Of a DNA stretch of 36,764 nucleotides, positions 1-7,605 are shown piece by piece (position 1 is the first letter of the stretch; each line of letters begins with the position of its first letter). The stretch lies in assembly GCA_003602575.1 (NCBI GenBank), contig QQRY01000057.1, positions 1-36,764 of the forward strand. Reading direction: 5' to 3'. Below the pieces are notes generated by a model that was not told the DNA's origin, did not search any database, and was given only the letters and a program-made list of their open reading frames with translations. Origin of the DNA: Candidatus Poseidoniales archaeon. GTDB taxonomy: Archaea; Thermoplasmatota; Poseidoniia; Poseidoniales; Poseidoniaceae. The translations under genes were made by a program, and so were the position numbers.

Positions 1-65
1 TTCTTCTTGCGCCACTTCCAACGTTGATTACCAGTTTTTTTCCAAGCACGGGACCCTCGCTTCAT
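1..65 (-). CDS. Small Lys/Arg/Trp-rich basic protein, N-terminus only (possible ribosomal L41e-like)
   Basis: The reading frame starts at an ATG at 65 and runs off the left edge of the window after 21 codons. The visible peptide reads MKRGSRAWKK, then TGNQRWKWRKK. The WKWRKK end resembles the KWRKK core of the tiny ribosomal protein L41e, but too little is visible to be sure. A second in-frame ATG exists at 89; the TATA-like box at 91-99 would place the transcription start near 70, so the ATG at 65 (leaderless or nearly so) fits better. It is transcribed in the same direction as tRNA-Arg just upstream. Alternative: another small RNA-binding basic protein. Confidence 0.4.
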   Translation of the reverse strand, partial: MKRGSRAWKKTGNQRWKWRKK

Positions 66-90
66 GGTGAACAGGTCGCCCACAAACATG

Positions 91-99
91 CCATATATG
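91..99 (-). promoter_or_regulatory. TATA-like box for the basic-protein gene
   Basis: On the minus strand this reads CATATATGG. Its centre lies about 30 bases before the ATG at 65, the spacing expected of an archaeal TATA box with a leaderless or very short-leader mRNA. It helps choose the ATG at 65 over the one at 89. Inferred from position and composition only. Confidence 0.4.
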
Positions 100-185
100 A
101 TAGCATCGGGTAAATAGCCTAATTGTAAAATTTATTACATTGGCCTCTAAATTATGTTCAGGAATATCCTAAACGCTTTACTGAA

Positions 186-261
186 TGGCGGACGTACCAG
201 GATTCGAACCCGGGTCGCCGGCTTAGAAGGCCAGAGTGATATCCAACTACACTATACGTCC
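186..261 (-). tRNA. tRNA-Arg (anticodon TCT), CCA encoded
   Basis: On the minus strand the 7-bp acceptor GGACGTA pairs with TACGTCC. The anticodon stem CTGGC/GCCGG closes the loop CTTCTAA, giving anticodon TCT (reads AGA). The T-arm contains GGGTTCGAATCC-type sequence. The discriminator base is G and it is followed by a genomically encoded CCA (186-188 on the plus strand complement). No intron is needed to fold it. It reads AGA, a codon used heavily by the neighbouring AT-rich genes. Confidence 0.95.
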
Positions 262-307
262 AAGCCTGCCCAAAAGTATCTCTTTCATGAACTTTGAGTA
301 TGATTCA

Positions 308-862
308 TCATAAAGGTCTAGCACATTTATGACATCTTGAGGGTTTCCTAACGGTAGTTCTATCCCATGAATAGCCGCAGTTTTTACAAACCCAATGTTG
401 AACTTTTAGCTCACCAAGTACCGAATCTCTCATTCTTTGGAGTAAGGGTGAATCTTTCAATTTAGGCATAGGTGCAACTGAATTTGTCAGTTCATCGTGC
501 ATAGGAGAATGTAATGTCAAACCACTTGCATGTAAGAATTCATGAACGAAAGTATGTTTGTACAATATTTCATCTTCCAGTAGTGCTGGGTGTAAACCTA
601 TTGTAACCATACCCGGATCTAGTCTGAGTACTCTCCTGCGATTTAACTCCCCCGGACCTTCTTCGAATCTAGTCATTCCAAGTCTGTCGTCGTTTGATTC
701 CAGCCAAATTAGTTGGATTCTATCTTCAATCCATGGCATGAATACTGCATCTGTAACACCAGATAGAGCGGCTAGAGAATCAATGATTGCACCTTTGGGG
801 ATGTATGGAGGGTCATCTGGACGAGGCACATCGCCGAGTAGACCACTCCCCTTATCGCCCAT
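308..862 (-). CDS. SprT-like zinc metalloprotease with C-terminal zinc ribbon
   Basis: A 184-residue protein. Near residues 104-112 it carries HTFVHEFLHASGL, an HExxH zinc-protease motif, followed by more histidines (LTLHSPMH) that could supply the third ligand. The C-terminus has CKNCG and, 16 residues on, CHKC: a two-CxxC zinc ribbon. This HExxH plus C-terminal zinc-ribbon arrangement is that of SprT-like proteins, whose eukaryotic relative Spartan digests DNA-protein crosslinks; whether the archaeal form does so is inference. The gene is bracketed by two tRNA genes and looks monocistronic. Starts at an ATG at 862. An archaemetzincin was considered but its longer cysteine signature is absent. 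Confidence 0.7.
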   Translation of the reverse strand: MGDKGSGLLGDVPRPDDPPYIPKGAIIDSLAALSGVTDAVFMPWIEDRIQLIWLESNDDRLGMTRFEEGPGELNRRRVLRLDPGMVTIGLHPALLEDEILYKHTFVHEFLHASGLTLHSPMHDELTNSVAPMPKLKDSPLLQRMRDSVLGELKVQHWVCKNCGYSWDRTTVRKPSRCHKCARPL

Positions 863-956
863 GTAATCGCCAAATCTTTCCTATTCATCAAACCTTAGTT
901 AATTGAAAATGCTTATGATGGGCATGAAAGTGGACGGTTTGCGAAAGCACCCTTTT

Positions 957-1032
957 GGGCGTGTAGATCAGTTGGAAGATCGCTACCTTGGCATGGTAGA
1001 GGCCACGAGTTCAAATCTCGTCACGTCCACCA
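957..1032 (+). tRNA. tRNA-Ala (anticodon GGC), CCA encoded
   Basis: Acceptor GGGCGTG pairs with CACGTCC and includes a G3:U70 wobble, the identity hallmark of alanine tRNA. Anticodon stem CTACC/GGTAG closes loop TTGGCAT, anticodon GGC. T-arm ACGAG-TTCAAAT-CTCGT is intact. Discriminator A at 1029 and encoded CCA at 1030-1032. An AT-rich TATA-like stretch at about 905-918 suggests a leader of some 20 bases ahead of the mature 5' end. No intron. Confidence 0.96.
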
Positions 1033-1056
1033 TTCTTTGACAAAGGCTATGACAAA

Positions 1057-1067
1057 TCATTAATAAT
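1057..1067 (+). promoter_or_regulatory. TATA-like box upstream of hemH
   Basis: The stretch TCATTAATAAT lies about 26 bases before the hemH ATG at 1088. There is no good Shine-Dalgarno sequence before that ATG, so a leaderless hemH mRNA is the simplest reading. This gives hemH a promoter separate from the other hem genes. Confidence 0.4.
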
Positions 1068-1087
1068 GACCGTCATGCCCTTAATTT

Positions 1088-2119
1088 ATGGCAAAGAAAG
1101 GAGTTCTTCTTATCAATGTAGGAACACCTAATGAGCCTACTGTCAAATCCGTCAGAGAATACCTGAAGGAGTTCTTACTAGATCCTGATGTCATCGATAT
1201 TCCTGCCCCCTTAAGACACCTATTAGTTAGAGGCATAATACTTAGAGTAAGACCGAAAAAAATCGCCCCATTATATCAAAAAATATGGATGGAAGAAGGA
1301 TCACCGCTTAGAGTGTACTCTGACAGAATTACCAAATCTCTAGAATCTAGTTTAGATGATATAGAATTTGAATTTTCCATGCGCTATGGTAGTCCAAGTA
1401 TTTTCGATGCCCTGAAGAGATTGAAAGGTAGAGGAGTACAAGAATTGCTTATACTACCAATGTTCCCTCATTATGCTCAAGCGACAACAGAATCCTCACT
1501 CAAGCATACTTACAAACAATTGAAAAAGATTGATTGGAATCCCCGCATCATCGAAATGGGTCATTTTGAAACCGATGAAGAATATGTAGTTCCTCTTGCC
1601 AATTCAATAAATTCACAACTAGGAGACGACACACACTTATTATTTTCATATCATGGACTTCCTGTATCTCACGTAAAAAGAATTGATAGTTCTAAAAAAC
1701 ATTGTCAAAAAATAGATGAATGCTGTTCAATTAAAACCGACGCAAATTCTTTGTGTTATGGTCACCATTGTATGGAAACAACAAAAATTGTTGTTGGACT
1801 TCTAGGCCTAGATAGTGAAAGATGGTCAATGAGTTTCCAAAGTAGGATTGGACCTGTTAAGTGGCTAGAACCTTCAACTATGAATAAAGTAGAAGAGTTG
1901 GTCAAAAAAGGAGTTACAAAATTAGCAATTGTCGCGCCTGCTTTCCTAGCTGATGGTTTAGAAACATTAGAAGAATTGGATATAGGAATCCGTGAACATT
2001 TCATGAGTTTAGGTGGAAAGGAACTAACTGTAATCAAATGCTTGAATGATAATCAAGACTGGGTTGAGGGTCTTGGAAAAATGATAACTAAGAAGTTTAG
2101 TTTAGAAGCAATTAGTTAG
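1088..2119 (+). CDS. hemH: Ferrochelatase (protohaem ferro-lyase)
   Basis: A 343-residue protein of usual family length that inserts Fe2+ into protoporphyrin IX, the last step of haem b synthesis. It opens with KKGVLLINVGTPNEP (family: LLxNLGTP). The catalytic histidine is H189 in FSYHGLP, and the acidic motif ADGLETLEEL (about 288-297) matches the conserved LETLEE segment of ferrochelatases. Five cysteines (206, 212, 213, 223, 228) cluster in a central insert, possibly a metal or Fe-S site; that is inference. The gene has its own promoter and converges on hemY, overlapping its stop by 4 bases, so it is not co-transcribed with the other hem genes. Confidence 0.95.
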   Translation: MAKKGVLLINVGTPNEPTVKSVREYLKEFLLDPDVIDIPAPLRHLLVRGIILRVRPKKIAPLYQKIWMEEGSPLRVYSDRITKSLESSLDDIEFEFSMRYGSPSIFDALKRLKGRGVQELLILPMFPHYAQATTESSLKHTYKQLKKIDWNPRIIEMGHFETDEEYVVPLANSINSQLGDDTHLLFSYHGLPVSHVKRIDSSKKHCQKIDECCSIKTDANSLCYGHHCMETTKIVVGLLGLDSERWSMSFQSRIGPVKWLEPSTMNKVEELVKKGVTKLAIVAPAFLADGLETLEELDIGIREHFMSLGGKELTVIKCLNDNQDWVEGLGKMITKKFSLEAIS

Positions 2120-3372
2120 AATAATTCCGCAATTCTTTCTGCTTCACAAACAACATGAGTTATAGATACACCACTAACCGACCACCCAATTAGATTTTTT
2201 TCCGATTCTAATTTCGATATTTTAGCCATATACCCTGGCTCATATCGGGGTATTTTTCTAACACCAATCTTCGAAAATAATACTGGATTTGTAGCTAGAA
2301 ATTTCTCTGCATGTTTTAGTATTATTTCTTCATCTCCGTTCCATCTACTATGAGGAACCATGAGTCTAAACAATCTATGGCCTTTCGGAGCTCTACTGGA
2401 ATTATGTAAATCACTTTCATTCAAAATGCCACTAATAGGAATTTTAGTGTCGGGAATCAATGTCCCATAACCCATCTCAATATTTTTCACATGTTCCTGC
2501 TTAAATCCTATAACAAAAATAGATAATTCTGTGAATTTTTCATCTTCTTGAAAATCGGTTGCTGCCCAGATGATTGATGATTCTGGTATTCCATATTCTG
2601 AAGAAAGAGATTCTAATGATTGTGGTTTTTGATTGAGTTTTATTGAAACATTATTACTATCATGTAATTTTTCCTCTAGGGCAGTGATTAAGGTTTTCAT
2701 ACCCCCTTCTAAAGAAGCAATACTTCCTTTCTTTGGAGTGAAAATGGGATAGTTTTGAAGTATCTTTTTCTTTAACTTAGATTTTTTAACAGGAGGCTTT
2801 GGCCCAAAACTTGTCATTGACGGCATTAAAAAATCAGCATCAACATTTTCAGAAGTATCATTGACAATGCCCAAAGTCAGTGCATCTGCTATCTGTTTAT
2901 GGGGAATTAACTGCGCAACAGAAACGCCGCCTTTGCGAGATTTCTTGATCGATTTCCACATTCTAAAAAAACCAATTCTAAAAATCGAAGACATAGATAA
3001 CCTGTGCTTTCGGCCGTTCAAAATTATCCATCTTGACTTTGCTTTTTCATTGGATGGTTTGAAAGAATTTGAAATTTCTAAGTCCTCAATTAATCTCCAA
3101 AAGGCGGGATGTGGTCTTGTGGCATTTACTGCTAGATCACAGAGCCATTCTCCACTTTCCCATGTTGAAATGACACCTCCTAAGAAATCGTTTTTTTCAA
3201 GTAAAATTATTTCCAAATCCGGCCTTTTTTGTGACAATCTATAGGCGCATGTCATTCCAGAAAGTCCGCCACCGACAATTACGACCTTTGAAGAATTTGC
3301 TAAATCGGGATTGATGATGAGTGGCCTTCTCATCTCATCGCCATATTTTATCCAACTTTCTAAGTCAGTCAT
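2116..3372 (-). CDS. hemY: Protoporphyrinogen oxidase, FAD-dependent (HemY/PPOX-like)
   Basis: A 418-residue flavoprotein of the amine-oxidase/PPOX fold. Residues about 29-45 (VVIVGGGLSGMTCAYRLS) form the dinucleotide-binding loop, followed by an acidic strand end (LLEKNDFLGGVI). The C-terminal FAD segment (GWSVSGVSITHVVCEAERIA) is recognisable but divergent. It is the terminal gene of the hem operon, 14 bases after hemF. Because HemF and HemH flank it in pathway and on the map, six-electron oxidation of protoporphyrinogen IX with O2 is the expected job. Sequence alone cannot exclude a coproporphyrinogen-oxidising (CgoX) or other amine-oxidase activity. Confidence 0.82.
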   Translation of the reverse strand: MTDLESWIKYGDEMRRPLIINPDLANSSKVVIVGGGLSGMTCAYRLSQKRPDLEIILLEKNDFLGGVISTWESGEWLCDLAVNATRPHPAFWRLIEDLEISNSFKPSNEKAKSRWIILNGRKHRLSMSSIFRIGFFRMWKSIKKSRKGGVSVAQLIPHKQIADALTLGIVNDTSENVDADFLMPSMTSFGPKPPVKKSKLKKKILQNYPIFTPKKGSIASLEGGMKTLITALEEKLHDSNNVSIKLNQKPQSLESLSSEYGIPESSIIWAATDFQEDEKFTELSIFVIGFKQEHVKNIEMGYGTLIPDTKIPISGILNESDLHNSSRAPKGHRLFRLMVPHSRWNGDEEIILKHAEKFLATNPVLFSKIGVRKIPRYEPGYMAKISKLESEKNLIGWSVSGVSITHVVCEAERIAELF

Positions 3373-3386
3373 GCAAACATCTCAGT

Positions 3387-4298
3387 TTATTTTTCTACCC
3401 AGTTTATTGGATTACGTAGTAATTGAACCAATCTATCCTCTTCACTTCCGGATTCAACTTCATGGCAGTACTCCCATCTAGATGTAAGAGGTAATGACAT
3501 CAAAATACTTTCAATTCTACCGTTAGTAGTCAAACCAAAAGTGGTCCCTCGGTCGTAAACTAAGTTAAACTCAACATATCTTCCACGTCTGATTTGTTGC
3601 CATTCTTTTTGCTGATCTGAGTATTGAAGATCTTTTCTCCTATTCAATATCGGCAAGTATGATTCGAGGAATGATTCGGCACAATCGGTAACAAAGTCAA
3701 AACATTCATCCCTTGAAGCGCCATTTATATCATCAAAAAAGATTCCACCAAGACCTCTTCTCTCCTCTCTATGCTTTATGAAAAAGTAATCATCGCACCA
3801 GTTTTTGAATTTCTCATAATCTGCTACTTTGTGGCGAACACAAACATCCTTGTGTACTTGATGAAAATGAACTGCATCTTCTTCAAACAAGTAACTTGGA
3901 GTCAAATCCGCACCACCTCCAAACCACCAACTTCCGGGTTTTTGACCTTCCCCTCTCTCAAAGTAACGATAATTTGCATGAACTGTAGGCGCCATAGGAT
4001 TGAGAGGATGTAATACAAGACTGATTCCTGTCGCAAAGAAATCTAAATCTGTACCTTTCAGTTCATGACCTCCACCCATACTTTTTGCGGCTTGTGGACT
4101 CAATGTCCCGTGAACAACACTAACATTGACTCCTGCTTTCTCGAAAACCTTTCCGCCAGAAAATACTCGACTTCTACCTCCACCGCCTTCTTCTCTAGTC
4201 CATTCATCTTGACGGAAATCCACTCCATCTATTTCTTTCAATGCAAAACATATTTCATCTTGAATACGATGAACCATGTCAGACATTTTCTGACGCAT
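3387..4298 (-). CDS. hemF: Oxygen-dependent coproporphyrinogen III oxidase
   Basis: A 303-residue protein of standard HemF length that decarboxylates coproporphyrinogen III to protoporphyrinogen IX using O2. Strongly conserved blocks are visible: GVNVSVVHGTLS, the HANYRYFE histidine segment, WWFGGGADLTPSY, GIFFDD, and RRGRYVEFNLVYDRGTTFGL near the C-terminus. Its start ATG overlaps the hemE stop as TAATG (one shared base), so the two are translationally coupled. The presence of HemF rather than radical-SAM HemN ties the pathway to oxygen. Confidence 0.96.
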   Translation of the reverse strand: MRQKMSDMVHRIQDEICFALKEIDGVDFRQDEWTREEGGGGRSRVFSGGKVFEKAGVNVSVVHGTLSPQAAKSMGGGHELKGTDLDFFATGISLVLHPLNPMAPTVHANYRYFERGEGQKPGSWWFGGGADLTPSYLFEEDAVHFHQVHKDVCVRHKVADYEKFKNWCDDYFFIKHREERRGLGGIFFDDINGASRDECFDFVTDCAESFLESYLPILNRRKDLQYSDQQKEWQQIRRGRYVEFNLVYDRGTTFGLTTNGRIESILMSLPLTSRWEYCHEVESGSEEDRLVQLLRNPINWVEK

Positions 4299-5332
4299 TA
4301 TTTTTCACCTGTAATCTCTCGCAAAACTGTTTCAACACAATCTATTCTTGCTGAAGGAGCAAATCCATGTCCGAGATTAAATATGTGTCCAGGAGAATCT
4401 CCTGCTGCTTCAAGAACTTCTCTAGTTGCAATCTTAGCCATTTCAGTAGAACCATGAAGTAAGGATGGATCGAGATTGCCTTGGAAGGCAAATTTATCTC
4501 CGAATTGTTTACGGTTTTGTGCCAGACTATCTCGCCAATCTAAAGAAATTGCATCCAATTCTAATTTACGTATTTCAGAGTGTAAATGTCCTGAACCTTT
4601 TGCATAATGAATTAGAGGTACATCATAACCAACTTTCTCTCTAAAAACTTCAATTGTCTTTTTTGTTGCCGGCATAGCAAATTTACGATAAGTTTCTGGA
4701 GATAGTAGGCCAGCCCATGTATCGAATAACTGGACACCATCTGCACCCCCATGCAAAACTTGGTCTGCTAGTAAATCACCAACAATTTCTCCCATCTTTA
4801 GAAGTAAGTTTTGAGACTCATCGGGATTGGAATAAACTTTTGCTCTTGCATTATGGAAATCTTTGTCTCCAGTACCTCCAGAAAGTAAATACATACAGAT
4901 TGTCCATGGCGAGCCGACAAATCCTAGCCTTGCAATTGAATCTCCTACATGTTCTCCTACAGATTTCAATCCATCTGCAGCCCATGGAGCATGCTTTCTA
5001 GCTCTGAAGTCAGTCCAATCATCTACATCAGAAAGTTGAAATTCACTAATTCTAATTCCACCTCCATATTCGACATCATAACCTAAACTTGGCAAGGGTG
5101 TCAAAATATCACTGAAAATGATTGCAGCATCTATTTTCTTGTATCTTTCGATAGGCTGTAAAGTGATCTCTGTACACAAATCTACATCCATACAACGTTC
5201 CCAAAAAGAATTTTCTGCAGCAATCTTACGATACTCCGGTAAGTGCCTTCCAGCCTGCCTCATAAACCAAACTGGAGTCCTATCAACTGGTTTAAGTTTC
5301 AAGGCAGAAGTGATTCTTTCTTTACCATTCAT
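4298..5332 (-). CDS. hemE: Uroporphyrinogen III decarboxylase
   Basis: A 344-residue protein that removes four carboxylates from uroporphyrinogen III to give coproporphyrinogen III. It shows the N-terminal signature RTPVWFMRQAGRHLPEYR and the catalytic-Asp segment FSDILTPLPSLG, plus the glycine-rich FNLGHG near the C-terminus. I choose the ATG at 5332 over a GTG at 5341: the ATG sits two bases after the hemL TAA, has a GGAG sequence upstream, and gives the usual N-terminus (MNGKERI). Downstream it overlaps hemF by one base. Confidence 0.96.
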   Translation of the reverse strand: MNGKERITSALKLKPVDRTPVWFMRQAGRHLPEYRKIAAENSFWERCMDVDLCTEITLQPIERYKKIDAAIIFSDILTPLPSLGYDVEYGGGIRISEFQLSDVDDWTDFRARKHAPWAADGLKSVGEHVGDSIARLGFVGSPWTICMYLLSGGTGDKDFHNARAKVYSNPDESQNLLLKMGEIVGDLLADQVLHGGADGVQLFDTWAGLLSPETYRKFAMPATKKTIEVFREKVGYDVPLIHYAKGSGHLHSEIRKLELDAISLDWRDSLAQNRKQFGDKFAFQGNLDPSLLHGSTEMAKIATREVLEAAGDSPGHIFNLGHGFAPSARIDCVETVLREITGEK

Positions 5333-5334
5333 AA

Positions 5335-6624
5335 TTACCACTCCAGAGTATCTAATACTTCATCTAATGCTTCAACCATTCCTAAGATATGTTTCTCTTC
5401 ATGAACTGTTGCTATAAAACCAATCTCATAGGCAGAAGGAGCTAACATGTATCCTTTCTCAAGCAATGCTTTGTGCAAATCTGAATATAATGTTCCTGCA
5501 TTTGAAGGGATTAAATCTGCTCTTGATGGAGGATGATTATTTCCTGGAGAAAACCAGAACAAACTACCCATTCTTACCAATCTCATTGGAAATCCATGCT
5601 TCTCTAGAATCGGTTCGACAGATTCTTGTAGTAATTCGCCTAATTGTTCAAGTCGGTCATAAGCGTCTTCGTCGAGTAAGTCAAGAGTCTTGATACCAGC
5701 AGCCATAGCCAAAGGATTGCCTGAAAGAGTCCCTGCTTGGTAAACTGGGCCGAGTGGAGACAATCTTTCCATAATCTCACTTCTTGCGCCATATGCACCT
5801 ACAGGCAATCCTCCGCCAATCACTTTTCCAAGAGCAGTAATATCTGGAGTCACACCTGAAATAGAACCAAAACTTCCTTGCTTAAATCGAAATCCACTAA
5901 TTACTTCATCAAAAATTAGGAGCGAACCATACCTATCGCATAGAGACCTTAATTTCGACAAAAATTCATGACTTTGAACCAATAAACCATTATTTGCAGG
6001 TAATGGTTCAATAACAACGGCTGCTATATCTTCACCGTGTTGCGAAAATAAATATTCAACTGCTTCAATATCATCTAGGGGGGCAACTAAAGTTGTTGCA
6101 ACCGTATCTTTAGGAATTCCTGGGCTACTTGCAATTCCAAATGTTGCTAAACCACTACCGGAATTAACCATCAAAGAATCTACATGGCCATGATAGCATC
6201 CTTCAAATTTGACTAAGTAATCTCTTCCAGTGTAGCCTCTAGCGAGTCTAACCGCACTCATTACGGCTTCAGTACCAGAGGATACAAATCTAACTTTATC
6301 CATATGTGAAAATCTTTTCTTAACTCTTTTCGCAAGTTCAATCTCTCCAATGTGGGGGGCACCAAAAGAAGTGCCATTCTGCATTTTCTGAGAAACCATG
6401 TCTATTATCTCAGGATGTGAATGACCGTGAATAAGTGGGCCCCATGATTGAACAAAATCAACTAAATTATTCCCATCGACATCAGTCACTGTTGCTCCGG
6501 AGGCTTTTTCGAAATATATTGGATTTCCATGAACTGATTTAAATGCCCTCACAGGAGAATTTACTCCTCCAACTAAGTGATTCAATGCCTCTTTGTGTAG
6601 GGAATCTGATTTGTTTCTCTGCAT
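5335..6624 (-). CDS. hemL: Glutamate-1-semialdehyde 2,1-aminomutase
   Basis: A 429-residue PLP enzyme that makes 5-aminolevulinate from glutamate-1-semialdehyde, completing the C5 route begun by HemA. Seen: VGGVNSPVRAF at the N-terminus, SSGTEAVMSAVRLAR, FDEVISGFR, and the PLP lysine K267 in TALGKVIGGGLPVGAYG. These are diagnostic for GSA aminomutase among class III aminotransferases. Start ATG at 6624 is preceded by a strong GAGGTGA (6629-6635) that overlaps the hemB stop codon. Confidence 0.97.
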   Translation of the reverse strand: MQRNKSDSLHKEALNHLVGGVNSPVRAFKSVHGNPIYFEKASGATVTDVDGNNLVDFVQSWGPLIHGHSHPEIIDMVSQKMQNGTSFGAPHIGEIELAKRVKKRFSHMDKVRFVSSGTEAVMSAVRLARGYTGRDYLVKFEGCYHGHVDSLMVNSGSGLATFGIASSPGIPKDTVATTLVAPLDDIEAVEYLFSQHGEDIAAVVIEPLPANNGLLVQSHEFLSKLRSLCDRYGSLLIFDEVISGFRFKQGSFGSISGVTPDITALGKVIGGGLPVGAYGARSEIMERLSPLGPVYQAGTLSGNPLAMAAGIKTLDLLDEDAYDRLEQLGELLQESVEPILEKHGFPMRLVRMGSLFWFSPGNNHPPSRADLIPSNAGTLYSDLHKALLEKGYMLAPSAYEIGFIATVHEEKHILGMVEALDEVLDTLEW

Positions 6625-6633
6625 ACATTCACC

Positions 6634-7605
6634 TCAAAGCCAATCCTTTGAAATCGCCTCACGTGTGTGATAGCTCACTATAACGTCGGCGCCGGCCCTT
6701 TTGAATGAATGGAATATTTCACGAACCATTTTCTTTCTAGATTCATCATCAGGAGTTACTGAAAGGACCATAGAATATTCACCACTAACATTGAACACTG
6801 CAACTGGTCTAGACACTACATCTGAAACCTGTCTAACCACATCCAGATAAGTCAAAGCGGGTTTAATCATTATTATGTCAGCCCCTTCTCCTTCATCTGT
6901 GACTGCTTCTAAAATTGCTTCTTGATATCCAGACCGAATATCCATCTGATGGCTGCCTCTGTCTCCAAAGGAAGGTGCAGAACATGCTGCATCTCTAAAC
7001 GGTCCATAAAACGATGAAGCATACTTGACTGAATAAGATAGAATTCCTGTTTTGACAAATCCTTCTGATTCTAATACCTCTCTAATCGCTAGAATCCTTC
7101 CATCCATCATATCCGATGCAGAAACATAATCTGCACCTGCTACTGCATGCGATAAAGCGATTTTACAAAGTTCACTAACTGACATCTCATTATTGATTTC
7201 CTCATCATGAATAATACCACAATGACCGTGATCTGTGGCTGTACAGAGACAAACATCTGTCATTATTACTATGTCGCCCCCATACAATGATTTCAATTTC
7301 TTTACTAGAATTTGTAATGGCATATCAGGATTAGATGCATTAGTAGCATATGAATCCTTATCTTTTGAATCGAGAACAGGGAAAATCATATGTGAATTAA
7401 TTCCCATCTCCATATCTTTTGAGATAGTTTCTAGTAATTTATCTACTGATTGACGGTTTATTCCAGGCATACTTGAGATTGGTTCATCAATACCTTCTCC
7501 GCCAACGACGAAATGAGGTTGTACAAGAGATGATTTGATACTAATATCAAAGTTCAAATCTCTTCTCGCTTTGGTCCAGCGATTAATTCTAGGTCTAATG
7601 TTCAA
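6634..7605 (-). CDS. hemB: Porphobilinogen synthase (5-aminolevulinate dehydratase), zinc type
   Basis: A 323-residue enzyme that condenses two 5-aminolevulinates. Catalytic zinc cysteines C119, C121 and C129 lie in DVCLCTATDHGHCG, and the two active-site lysines are K194 (SVKYASSFYGPFRDA) and K248 (MIKPALTYLD). The start codon is TTG at 7605: it lies immediately after the hemCD TGA and three bases beyond a full GAGGTGAT Shine-Dalgarno sequence at 7609-7616. Annotation pipelines that prefer ATG could truncate it. Confidence 0.96.
   Translation of the reverse strand: MNIRPRINRWTKARRDLNFDISIKSSLVQPHFVVGGEGIDEPISSMPGINRQSVDKLLETISKDMEMGINSHMIFPVLDSKDKDSYATNASNPDMPLQILVKKLKSLYGGDIVIMTDVCLCTATDHGHCGIIHDEEINNEMSVSELCKIALSHAVAGADYVSASDMMDGRILAIREVLESEGFVKTGILSYSVKYASSFYGPFRDAACSAPSFGDRGSHQMDIRSGYQEAILEAVTDEGEGADIIMIKPALTYLDVVRQVSDVVSRPVAVFNVSGEYSMVLSVTPDDESRKKMVREIFHSFKRAGADVIVSYHTREAISKDWL

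Noticed and set aside
308-862. Archaemetzincin assignment for the HExxH protein
   Set aside because: The spacing after HExxH and the missing long cysteine signature fit SprT-like better.
930-1030. GTGGACG at 930-936 is complementary to CGTCCAC at the tRNA-Ala 3' end
   Set aside because: The likely transcription start is at or after 936, so the leader probably does not include it; seven bases can match by chance.
2861-3244. Plus-strand 127-codon frame inside hemY
   Set aside because: Antisense shadow of a well-supported gene, with no ribosome-binding sequence or domain.
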